36,968 nucleotides of DNA from Clostridia bacterium (GTDB lineage Bacteria; Bacillota; Clostridia; Oscillospirales; SIG627): the NCBI GenBank assembly GCA_017439965.1, contig JAFSID010000062.1:1-36968 (forward strand), read 5' to 3'. The notes beneath the pieces were generated by a model. It searched no databases. It was not told the DNA's origin and saw only the letters and a program-made list of their open reading frames with translations. A program made the translations under genes and the position numbers. This document shows, in pieces, positions 20,981 to 27,700 of the stretch (within the stretch, counting starts at the first letter, position 1; each line of letters opens with the position of its first letter).

Positions 20981-21519
20981 TTATATTTTCCAATTAAGTG
21001 AGGACGAAAGCGGAGGTTGAGATTACGAAACGGAGGCGAAGTGTCAAAGCCTAAAATTGACAATAGGTGCAAGAGATGAAAAAGTGGTTTGTGTGTCATG
21101 GGTGAAAATAAACAAAGTTTGCTGTTTTCACTTCGCTGTCAGCGGTTTTATAAATGAACTATCTTCCGTTATAAGTTATAACAACTATAATTATAACAAC
21201 CGTTTTAAAGTTTAAATACAAGCGAAAACATTTATCCGTGTGTTCCGTTTTAGTATTTATATTTGCTGATTTATAACACTGTTCACGCTTTTAGCATAAC
21301 TGTGTTAAGCTTTAAAAATATGTTAGAGGGTTTATAAAAACTATAGAAACCTTCTTAATAGCTAGGAAAACGGATACTCTTCGGATGATGATAGTCCGAT
21401 AACAATTTTTAGCGAAGTAGTTGAAAATTTAATGATTTTGTGTTATAGTTCATTTAATACATAAAAACTTGCTATGGCAATTTTAATAAAGTGTTCCCAT
21501 GCAAAAAAGGAGAGAATAA
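20981..21519. other. AT-rich gene-free interval after the lipoprotein gene
   Basis: About 540 bp markedly richer in A/T than the genes on the left. It holds only tiny ORFs, for example a GTG ORF at 20999 reading VRTKAEVEITKRRR and an ATG ORF near 21098 reading MGENKQSLLFSLRCQRFYK, neither with a convincing ribosome binding site. I see no terminator with a strong stem, no tRNA and no clear promoter. It may be the decayed edge of an acquired segment. Confidence 0.4.
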
Positions 21520-22134
21520 ATGTCGAAAATCAAGTTGATAAACATAAGAATAGAAGCGTATGAAGCTCAAGACACTTTAAGTTTGTACAAAAAAATGGGT
21601 TTCGAATTAATTGACTGCCAGCATTATTCTGGAACCGAGTATCGTGGCGAAGGTTGTATTCAACAAGTTGACTATGATTACTATGAGTGTTGTTTTAAAT
21701 TTGACATGGAAGAAAAAAATGCTAAATCTCGCTTGAAAGCATATAAAAAATACCTACAAAAACGCAAAGAATTATCAAACAAGCGAAGTGAACGTGCAGG
21801 TAAAATGTTGTTAACTAAAGCTTTTCTTCCCATTACAATCATACTAACCTTAATAATATTTCCGCTTATTCCTATGATTTTTGACTACGAGTTTGCTGAA
21901 TTCATTAGTTGGAGGCAAGATATATTTTCTATCGATAAAGAATTGGATGTATTACCCCTAATATCTTCGCTTATTTTGGCTCCTCTGGCGGGAATCTGTG
22001 TTTCCCTCATACTTGAACTGATTTTTTATGCATTTACTTTTAAGCGGAGGCGTTTAAAAGCGGCGGATGAAATTCCGACTTTAGAAAAAGAACTCCAAGA
22101 TATTATCTGCAAAATACAAAACGAAGATTTTTAA
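21520..22134 (+). CDS. Hypothetical two-segment membrane protein
   Basis: The 204-residue protein has AAGGAGAG before its ATG. Residues 1-70 are soluble and rich in Tyr and Cys (HYSGTEYRGEGCIQQVDYDYYECC). A Lys/Arg-rich, probably helical stretch (70-100) follows, then two hydrophobic segments (about 103-120 and 147-172) with an acidic loop between them, and a charged coiled-coil-like tail. I do not recognise a family. A/T-rich codon choice (many AAA, TTA, ATA) differs from the neighbouring galE and obg, and the gene stands alone in an AT-rich island, suggesting acquisition by transfer. The function is unknown. Confidence 0.75.
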   Translation: MSKIKLINIRIEAYEAQDTLSLYKKMGFELIDCQHYSGTEYRGEGCIQQVDYDYYECCFKFDMEEKNAKSRLKAYKKYLQKRKELSNKRSERAGKMLLTKAFLPITIILTLIIFPLIPMIFDYEFAEFISWRQDIFSIDKELDVLPLISSLILAPLAGICVSLILELIFYAFTFKRRRLKAADEIPTLEKELQDIICKIQNEDF

Positions 22135-22565
22135 CAAAATTGACAATGTCTTTTTTGTTGATTAAACTAATTTCAAGTTTTAAGTGATTAGAATTCGATA
22201 GCAGTAGGAAAACAAAAAAGCTCTTTGTAAATCTATGTGGTCGCTTCCTAATACAACAGAGTAAGTGCATTTTGGTTTAACCGACACTTAAAGACTCTCG
22301 CATAATACGAGATAAATATTTCAGAACATAATCGGCTAATTTTTTAGGTAATTACATCAAAAAAAGGCGCGGTTGCAAAAACCGACTCAATTTTGTTATA
22401 CTTTTTCGCAACACTTAAACGCTTATCGAAGTAGGGGTAACCTCTCCTTTTTCTTATCACAAGCAAATTTGAAATATTTATACAGACAATACCTAATTTT
22501 ATTCTAAAATTACAAATTTAAAATGCATCAACTGTTGTGTGGAATATATAATTTTAAAAAACCAC
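22135..22565. other. AT-rich gene-free interval upstream of the L21 promoter
   Basis: About 430 bp of A/T-rich sequence with no ORF having a credible start. A weak CGGTT/AACCG hairpin near 22374-22388 is followed by a modest T-rich stretch and could be a poor terminator. Nothing else is supported. Confidence 0.4.
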
Positions 22566-22594
22566 TTGACAAATTGCAGTTTCAGTGTTAGAAT
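22566..22594 (+). promoter_or_regulatory. Promoter of the rplU-prp-rpmA cluster
   Basis: TTGACA (22566-22571), a 17-bp spacer and TAGAAT (22589-22594), about 80 bp before the rplU start. Confidence 0.78.
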
Positions 22595-22600
22595 AATATG

Positions 22601-22660
22601 CCGCATATTGCAGGTTGGAATATCCGCAAGGATAACCTGCCGTAGCGAGTCGTAAAAGAA
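22601..22660 (+). promoter_or_regulatory. L21 leader-like structured 5' UTR
   Basis: Between the promoter and rplU, GCAGGT (22610-22615) pairs with ACCTGC (22635-22640), and inside it TATCC (22621-22625) pairs with GGATA (22630-22634) around a GCAA tetraloop (GNRA type); five bases bulge on the 5' side. Position and form fit the L21 leader, a Firmicutes cis-regulatory RNA thought to mediate autoregulation of this operon. Family membership is inferred from context. Confidence 0.65.
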
Positions 22661-22675
22661 AGTGAGGTGCTTTTC

Positions 22676-22990
22676 GTGTTTGCAGTAATCAAGACTGGCG
22701 GAAAGCAGTACAAGGTTCAGGAAGGCGACGTCCTTTTCATTGAAAAACTTAATGCTGCTGACGGAGACGAGGTTGTTTTCGACGAGGTTTTAGCTCTTTC
22801 GGACGGCGACAGCTTTGTTGTTGGTACTCCCGTTGTAAGCGGTTCTTCCGTTAAGGCTACCGTTATCAAGAACGGTAAGGGCAAGAAGATCGAGGTCTTC
22901 AAGTACAAGCCCAAGAAGAACGAGAAGAAGAAGATCGGTCACAGACAGCCTTACACCAAGGTACAGATTGAGAAAATCGTAAAGGCATGA
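22676..22990 (+). CDS. rplU: 50S ribosomal protein L21
   Basis: The 104-residue protein reads [18 protein letters not shown] from the GTG at 22676, the canonical L21 N-terminus, and ends with the [18 protein letters not shown] signature. The start was chosen over an in-frame GTG nine bases upstream (22667) because that codon is part of the purine-rich ribosome binding site (AGTGAGG). L21 binds 23S rRNA in the large subunit. Its stop codon overlaps the ATG of prp by the ATGA arrangement, so the two are translationally coupled. Confidence 0.96.
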   Translation: MFAVIKTGGKQYKVQEGDVLFIEKLNAADGDEVVFDEVLALSDGDSFVVGTPVVSGSSVKATVIKNGKGKKIEVFKYKPKKNEKKKIGHRQPYTKVQIEKIVKA

Positions 22991-23313
22991 CGAGGGTAAG
23001 CTTTTTCAAAGCCAACGGACAGCCTTCGGGGTTTGAAATAAAGGGTCACGCCTGTCTTTCATTTGACACGCCTGACGTTTTATGTGCCGCAATAAGCGGT
23101 ATGACGATGCTTGTGGCAAACACTCTTACCGAATCCTTCGGCGCGGAGCTTGATTTCATAAGCGACGAGAAAAAGCCTTCCATAAGGCTTGAGGTTCTGT
23201 CCTGTCCCGAGGAAAACCGAAACGCCGTTGCAGGCGTATTGAACGGCTTTGCATTACAGCTTCAGGATCTCTCGGAGCAATATCCGAGCAATTTGTACGT
23301 TGAGGTACACTAA
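22987..23313 (+). CDS. prp: Ribosomal-processing cysteine protease Prp
   Basis: The 108-residue protein lies between L21 and L27, as in most Firmicutes. The catalytic His21 in KGHA and Cys33 in DVLCAAIS are 12 residues apart, the same spacing as His22/Cys34 of Staphylococcus aureus Prp. Prp removes the N-terminal extension of L27 before or during ribosome assembly, and the rpmA product just downstream carries exactly such an extension. The start ATG overlaps the rplU stop. Confidence 0.93.
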   Translation: MTRVSFFKANGQPSGFEIKGHACLSFDTPDVLCAAISGMTMLVANTLTESFGAELDFISDEKKPSIRLEVLSCPEENRNAVAGVLNGFALQLQDLSEQYPSNLYVEVH

Positions 23314-23338
23314 AATACCACGAAAGGAACAAAAGATT

Positions 23339-23611
23339 ATGATTAGAATCAGTTTGCAGTTTTTTGCACATAAAAAAGGTGTCGGTTCTACCAAGAACGG
23401 ACGTGATTCCGAATCTAAGAGACTTGGTGCAAAGAAGGCTGACGGTCAGCACTGCGTTGCCGGTAACATCCTTGTTCGTCAGAGAGGAACAAAGATTCAT
23501 CCCGGTGAAAACGTAAGACGCGGTTCAGACGATACTCTGTTTGCAACAGCAGACGGCATCGTTAAGTTTGAGCCTATGGCAGGCGGCAGAAAGAAAGTCA
23601 GCGTTCGCTAA
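23339..23611 (+). CDS. rpmA: 50S ribosomal protein L27 with Prp-cleavable N-terminal extension
   Basis: The 90-residue protein starts at the ATG at 23339 after GAAAGGAAC. Residues 1-11 ([11 protein letters not shown]) match the Firmicutes extension whose LQFFA motif is cut by Prp, leaving [14 protein letters not shown], the true L27 N-terminus that reaches toward the peptidyl-transferase centre. The rest is canonical L27 ([18 protein letters not shown]). It follows prp by 25 bases and ends before a terminator that partly separates the cluster from obg. Confidence 0.96.
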   Translation: MIRISLQFFAHKKGVGSTKNGRDSESKRLGAKKADGQHCVAGNILVRQRGTKIHPGENVRRGSDDTLFATADGIVKFEPMAGGRKKVSVR

Positions 23612-23627
23612 TCACGCCATTTTTTAG

Positions 23628-23661
23628 GGGTTGTTTCAGACATCTGAGACAACCCTTTTTT
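23628..23661 (+). terminator. Intrinsic terminator after rpmA
   Basis: GGGTTGTTTCAG (23628-23639) pairs with CTGAGACAACCC (23644-23655) with one G-U pair and a 4-nt loop, followed by six T. Because obg starts only about 27 bp later with no separate promoter that I see, obg probably depends on read-through. Confidence 0.85.
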
Positions 23662-23687
23662 ACGCGAGATAAAGGAGGTTGGGTATT

Positions 23688-24956
23688 ATGTTTATTGACA
23701 AGACCGAAATATATATCAAGGCAGGCAACGGCGGTAACGGTTGCGTAGCCTTTCACCGAGAAAAATACGTTGCAGAGGGAGGCCCCTCGGGAGGTGACGG
23801 AGGTCACGGAGGCAACGTAGTGTTCGAGGTGGATACGGGTGAGAATACCCTTCTCCCCTTCAGATACAAGCACAAGTTCGTCGCTCGCAACGGAGAGGAC
23901 GGAAAGCCCGAAAAATTCCACGGCAAGACCGCTGAGGACCTTATCATCAAGGTGCCCCAGGGCACTCTTATCCGTGATGCAAACACGGGCAGACTCCTCT
24001 ACGATATGGGTGAGGACGGACGCTTTGTTGCCGCAAAGGGCGGTCGAGGAGGCTTTGGAAACGTACATTTCGCAACGCCTACCCGACAGATCCCCCGTTT
24101 TGCAAAGGGCGGTACGACGGGTGAGGAAAGAAATCTTATCCTCGAATTGAAGATGCTTGCCGACGTGGGACTTATAGGCTTCCCAAACGTTGGAAAGTCA
24201 ACCCTTCTCTCTATGGTTTCGGCGGCTAAGCCCAAGATTGCGAACTATCACTTCACTACCCTCTCCCCCATTCTCGGAGTCGTAAAGGTTGATACCTCGG
24301 CATTCGTTATGGCGGATATCCCGGGGCTTATCGAGGGTGCAAGTGAGGGCGCAGGCCTCGGACACGCCTTTCTCAGACACGTTGACCGTTGCCGACTTCT
24401 CGTGCACGTCGTCGATGCGGCAGGCACCGAGGGGCGTGACCCAATTGACGATATAGAAAAGATAAACCGTGAGCTTGCGGGCTGGAGCGAGGAGCTTGCA
24501 GACCGTCCGCAAATTATCGTCGCCAACAAGTGCGACGTCGGTGTACCCGATGAAAACCGTGAAAGACTCGAGGCTTACGCCGAGGAAAACGGACTTCAGC
24601 TTTTCTTCATTTCGGCGGCAACGAAAAGCGGTGTAAACGAGCTTCTTTACGCAATTCTTTCTACCCTCTCCACACTTCCCGAGCGTAAATATTACGAGCC
24701 CGACGAGATTGAGGAGGTAGAGGAGACAGAGGGTGAGCGTGACTTCACCGTTGAGATTGAAGAGGGCATTTGGTTCCTCGGCGGAGATTGGCTTGAAAAG
24801 GTCACCTCCTCGGTAAACTTCGAGGACCGTGAGTCTCTTGCTTATTTCCATAAGGTACTCAAGAACGCAGGCGTTTTCAAGCGCCTTGAGGAAATGGGCA
24901 TCGGTGACGGCGATACCGTTGACGTTTGCGGCTTTGAATTTGACTACGTTAAATAA
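23688..24956 (+). CDS. obg: GTPase Obg (CgtA)
   Basis: The protein is 422 residues from the ATG at 23688, ten bases after AAAGGAGG; an in-frame TTG at 23679 adjoins the ribosome binding site and is rejected. The glycine-rich Obg domain (1-158, with AEGGPSGGDGGHGGNV) is followed by the GTPase domain with G1 GFPNVGKST (164-172), G3 DIPGLIEG and G4 NKCD, and by the Firmicutes-type C-terminal OCT domain ending in GIGDGDTVDVCGFEFDYV. Obg is an essential GTPase acting in late 50S assembly and the stringent response. It follows rpmA as in most bacteria. Confidence 0.96.
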   Translation: MFIDKTEIYIKAGNGGNGCVAFHREKYVAEGGPSGGDGGHGGNVVFEVDTGENTLLPFRYKHKFVARNGEDGKPEKFHGKTAEDLIIKVPQGTLIRDANTGRLLYDMGEDGRFVAAKGGRGGFGNVHFATPTRQIPRFAKGGTTGEERNLILELKMLADVGLIGFPNVGKSTLLSMVSAAKPKIANYHFTTLSPILGVVKVDTSAFVMADIPGLIEGASEGAGLGHAFLRHVDRCRLLVHVVDAAGTEGRDPIDDIEKINRELAGWSEELADRPQIIVANKCDVGVPDENRERLEAYAEENGLQLFFISAATKSGVNELLYAILSTLSTLPERKYYEPDEIEEVEETEGERDFTVEIEEGIWFLGGDWLEKVTSSVNFEDRESLAYFHKVLKNAGVFKRLEEMGIGDGDTVDVCGFEFDYVK

Positions 24957-24962
24957 TTGGTT

Positions 24963-24998
24963 GAAAACAGACCTTAAATGGTCTGTTTTCTTTATTTT
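24963..24998 (+). terminator. Intrinsic terminator of obg
   Basis: A perfect 11-bp stem (24963-24973 with 24980-24990) with a 6-nt loop, followed by TTTATTTT. Confidence 0.88.
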
Positions 24999-25005
24999 AT
25001 CAATA

Positions 25006-25035
25006 AAAGGAGGCTTTTTGAAAAAAGCCCCCTTT
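25006..25035. other. Hairpin enclosing a ribosome-binding-site-like AAAGGAGG
   Basis: AAAGGAGGCTTTTT (25006-25019) pairs with AAAAAGCCCCCTTT (25022-25035), with one A-C mismatch and a 2-nt turn. It would hide the AAAGGAGG and a TTG codon at 25018 that opens a 19-residue ORF (25018-25077, MKKAPFTRKNFYGLKNELP if initiated). Whether this is a controlled micro-ORF or just a second hairpin after obg is unclear. Confidence 0.35.
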
Positions 25036-25058
25036 ACCCGCAAAAACTTTTATGGCTT

Positions 25059-25094
25059 AAAAAATGAATTGCCCTGAGTGGCAATTCATTTTTT
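25059..25094. terminator. Strong bidirectional hairpin terminator
   Basis: A perfect 15-bp stem (25059-25073 with 25080-25094) with a 6-nt loop, flanked by runs of A on the left and T on the right. It immediately precedes the palindrome array. Confidence 0.75.
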
Positions 25095-25251
25095 AGGGTT
25101 ATATATAGACCTAATCTAAAAAACAATTTAGGGTTATATATAGACCTAAGCCGTAAAACAAATTTGGACCATATATAGTCCATGCAAGAGAAAAAATAGG
25201 TCTATATATAAACCTAACGTAAAAAATAATTTAGGACTATATATAGACCTA
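25094..25251. repeat. Array of five 20-bp palindromes with a 33-35 bp period
   Basis: Near-palindromic units at 25094-25113, 25129-25148, 25164-25183, 25197-25216 and 25232-25251 follow the pattern TAGGTCTATATATAGACCTA, separated by 13-15 bp A-rich spacers. The third copy has GGAC paired with GTCC instead of GGTC with GACC, a compensatory change that keeps the symmetry. Each could be a protein-binding site or an RNA hairpin. It is not a CRISPR: units are short, spacers are similar and A-rich, and no cas genes are nearby. Confidence 0.85.
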
Positions 25252-25310
25252 ATCCATTATTATAATCAATTTTTGAAAACCGCGTGCTTTTCTACCTTAT
25301 CGTTTTCCGT

Positions 25311-25556
25311 TCTGTTTTATTCATAACAAAAAGAGGCATTTCAGCCTCTTTTTTGTGGTCTGGAACATTTTAACATCCCATCAAATTAGTCTTCAATCTC
25401 GCAAGTCCAATCTTCATCCCAGGGGACGGTACTTCAAGCGACTCTGTTTTATTCATAATAAAAAGAGGCTTTTCCGCCTCTTTTTATGGTCTGGAACGTT
25501 TTAACATCCCATTAAATTAGTCTTCAATCTCGCAAGTCCAATCTTCATCCCAGGGA
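25311..25556 (-). repeat. Tandem duplication (~131 bp) of the 3' end and terminator of the Gfo/Idh/MocA gene
   Basis: Copy 2 is the real end of the oxidoreductase gene (stop at 25517-25519) plus its terminator (25460-25485). Copy 1 repeats this about 131 bp to the left: a terminator at 25328-25353, then a remnant of the last 12 codons, PWDEDWTCEIED (stop at 25386-25388). The two copies differ by only a few bases. Confidence 0.85.
25460..25485 (-). terminator. Terminator of the oxidoreductase gene (second copy at 25328-25353)
   Basis: AAAAAGAGGC (25460-25469) pairs with GCCTCTTTTT (25476-25485) around a 6-nt loop. A near-identical hairpin at 25328-25353 belongs to the duplicated copy. Confidence 0.8.
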
Positions 25557-26650
25557 TACTTCATACGAAGCACCTTACCGTCACGCTTAGCGCTTTCCTC
25601 GGCATAAATACCCGGAAGAGTCATTTCAAGCCCCTGCTTAAGCGAAATGGGAGCGCCCGTACCCTCGAGGATAGCCTTATAGAAATAGTCGAGCATAGCG
25701 TAGTCCATACCGCCGTGACCCGTTGCCTTTTCGTTGCCTGCGTATGCGGGAGGCATATATTCTCCGCCGATCTCCTTCATAGAGGTAGAAAGCTCTCTCA
25801 TGGAGTTATAACGGATAACAGCCTTGCCCATACGCTCCATTCTCTCCATATAGCCCTCGGTACCGAATACGCGGTAGTTATGATGCTGTACCTGAGCACG
25901 ACATCTGCCGTTGCGCATAAGACGTACGACAACGCCTGAATCGGTCTGGAACTGTGCGCACATCATATCGTCCTTTTTAACCTCGGAGGGCTCGTCGGAA
26001 TGATAGCCCGTACCAAAGCAGGTAGCCTTTCTCAAGGGCTCGTCAAGAATAGAAAGAAGCGGGCCGAGAGAGTGGGTGCAATAACGGATGGGAATAAGGA
26101 GCTTGCGCCAATCACCGTTTTCATTAAGGTGCTTTCTCTCCTTAGAGCTGGGAAGAGACCAATGAATGTACTCAGCCTCCATACAGTAGGGATTACCTAA
26201 AAGCCCCTTATTGTAGAAGTCGTTGAGAAGGAAGGTAAACTTCTGATAGTTGGGATTTGCGCCCGTTGAAATGATAGCCTCGGATTTTTGAGACGCCTTC
26301 CAGAGAAGCTCTGCCTCCTTAAGACTTGCAACGTTTGGAATATCCGACAAAACGTTGATGTTTCTTTCAAGTCCCTTTACACAAAATTCAGCGTGAATAT
26401 CAGCGCCCGTCTCAACGATGACAACGTCAAGATTTGCCTCGTCAAGCATTCTGTCATAATCCTCGTAAAACACGGTCTTTGGGAACATATCCGAAAGAGG
26501 TGCGGCAGAAAGCCACTGCTGTTCGTACCAGTTGCGAGGAAGAATATCGCAAGCCGCAGCTATCTCAACGCAGTCAAATTCAGCCGAAAGCTTAAGAAGC
26601 TCACGTCCGCGGTGCCCGAGACCTACGACGCCTACACGAATCTTTTCCAT
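25517..26650 (-). CDS. Gfo/Idh/MocA family NAD(P)-dependent oxidoreductase
   Basis: The 377-residue protein has an N-terminal Rossmann fold with GVVGLGHRG at residues 7-15, an acidic residue ending strand 2 (AAACD), and a C-terminal alpha/beta dimer domain with the EAEYIHW segment. The family oxidises or reduces sugars, inositols and glycosidic substrates, and some members are glycosidases using NAD. The enzyme is cytoplasmic. AAAAGGAG precedes the ATG. It is divergent from an AraC regulator that probably controls it. The 3' end has been duplicated in tandem just downstream. The exact substrate is unknown. Confidence 0.92.
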   Translation of the reverse strand: MEKIRVGVVGLGHRGRELLKLSAEFDCVEIAAACDILPRNWYEQQWLSAAPLSDMFPKTVFYEDYDRMLDEANLDVVIVETGADIHAEFCVKGLERNINVLSDIPNVASLKEAELLWKASQKSEAIISTGANPNYQKFTFLLNDFYNKGLLGNPYCMEAEYIHWSLPSSKERKHLNENGDWRKLLIPIRYCTHSLGPLLSILDEPLRKATCFGTGYHSDEPSEVKKDDMMCAQFQTDSGVVVRLMRNGRCRAQVQHHNYRVFGTEGYMERMERMGKAVIRYNSMRELSTSMKEIGGEYMPPAYAGNEKATGHGGMDYAMLDYFYKAILEGTGAPISLKQGLEMTLPGIYAEESAKRDGKVLRMKYPWDEDWTCEIED

Positions 26651-26792
26651 AACTAAAACTCCTTTTATCCTTACATTTAATTACTAATTTAAGATAAATG
26701 CCCAAAGCATTTTCACAAATTCATTCTATCACAATAAAATATATATTAAAATGGAAAAATCCCATTTTGTGCTGTAAAAAATCCTTTTTTTC

Positions 26793-26821
26793 TTGATTTT
26801 GCAAAATACATCTGCTACAAT
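26793..26821 (+). promoter_or_regulatory. Promoter of the second AraC gene with embedded palindrome
   Basis: TTGATT (26793-26798), a 17-bp spacer and TACAAT (26816-26821). The palindromic core TTTTGCAAAATA (26797-26808) lies between the -35 and -10 elements, where a bound protein would block transcription. The same 12 bases occur in the araC-lacZ interval at 16326. Confidence 0.6.
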
Positions 26822-26843
26822 GTAAAAAACGGAGGTGTATTTG

Positions 26844-27644
26844 ATGGAAGACATTTGCAACTATATTCCCAAGAAGGTTAAAACGGGAGAGATTGATTAC
26901 CACCACTTTGTATACGAGGCAAGCTACAAAAGACTTAATCAGCCGTTTTTTCACTCAACCTATCGAATGATATTACCGTTCAAGGGCGAGTGTATATACA
27001 AGGTAGGAGGCAAGGAGCATCACGTTGCACCGGGCTCTCTGTTCTTTGCATTCCCAAAAACCTCCTTTGAGCTTCTCGGGACAAGCAATTTTACGTATCT
27101 TTACATAAGCTTCAACGGAGCAAACGCGCAAGGGTTTCTTGAAAGCTTCGGCATAACTCCCGACAACTGCGTTTTTTCGGGCTTTGAACAGCTCGCGGAG
27201 TTCTGGATGAACTCCATACGGCGTATAACCCCCTCCAACGCCAACGCACTCACGGAAAGCGTATTTCTGTATACGCTGTCCTTTATCGGCTCAAACGACA
27301 ATCAGCCCGAGGAGGTCGAGCGCTTTGACGGAATCACAAAGTACATAGAGCAGAATTACACCGACCCGACCCTTTCCATCAAAAAGCTTGCAGATATCTA
27401 CTTTTACAGCGAAAAATATCTGTCAGCGCTCTTCAAAAAGAATACGGGAACGAAATTCACCGACTATATAAACACGCGAAGAATAAAGCGCGCGGTCATA
27501 CTTATGGAGGAAAAGCGTCATTCGATATCCCAGGTTGCCGCAAGCTGCGGATTTTCCGACCCGCTTTACTTCTCCAAGGTGTTCAAGAAAATTATGGGCA
27601 TAACACCGAGCGAATACTCAAAGCGGCTGAAAAGCAACGGCTGA
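26844..27644 (+). CDS. AraC family transcriptional regulator
   Basis: The 266-residue protein starts at the ATG at 26844, eight bases after ACGGAGG; an in-frame GTG at 26835 overlaps the ribosome binding site and is rejected. An N-terminal cupin-like sensor domain (KGECIYKVGGKEHHVAPGSLFF) is followed by two AraC-type helix-turn-helix units (about 165-262), with SIKKLADIYFYSEKYLSALFKKNTG and SQVAASCGFSDPLYFSKVFKKIMGITPSEY. It probably regulates the divergent oxidoreductase and perhaps the downstream SGNH esterase region. The palindrome within its own promoter suggests autoregulation. Confidence 0.9.
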   Translation: MEDICNYIPKKVKTGEIDYHHFVYEASYKRLNQPFFHSTYRMILPFKGECIYKVGGKEHHVAPGSLFFAFPKTSFELLGTSNFTYLYISFNGANAQGFLESFGITPDNCVFSGFEQLAEFWMNSIRRITPSNANALTESVFLYTLSFIGSNDNQPEEVERFDGITKYIEQNYTDPTLSIKKLADIYFYSEKYLSALFKKNTGTKFTDYINTRRIKRAVILMEEKRHSISQVAASCGFSDPLYFSKVFKKIMGITPSEYSKRLKSNG

Positions 27645-27657
27645 AAATGAGATAAAA

Positions 27658-27699
27658 GGGGCTGTAAAAACTCAAACAGTTTTTTACAGTCCCCCCTTT
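27658..27699. terminator. Bidirectional terminator between the AraC and SGNH genes
   Basis: GGGGCTGTAAAAA (27658-27670) pairs with TTTTTACAGTCCC (27681-27693) with one G-U pair and a 10-nt loop, with T runs on the plus strand, between convergent genes. Confidence 0.78.
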
Positions 27700-27700
27700 T

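Noticed and set aside
20999..21160. Tiny ORFs after the lipoprotein gene (VRTKAEVEITKRRR and MGENKQSLLFSLRC)
   Set aside because: They lack convincing ribosome binding sites and recognisable domains, and lie in degenerate AT-rich sequence.
25094..25251. CRISPR array
   Set aside because: Units are only 20 bp and fully palindromic, spacers are 13-15 bp and all similarly A-rich, and there are no cas genes in the window.
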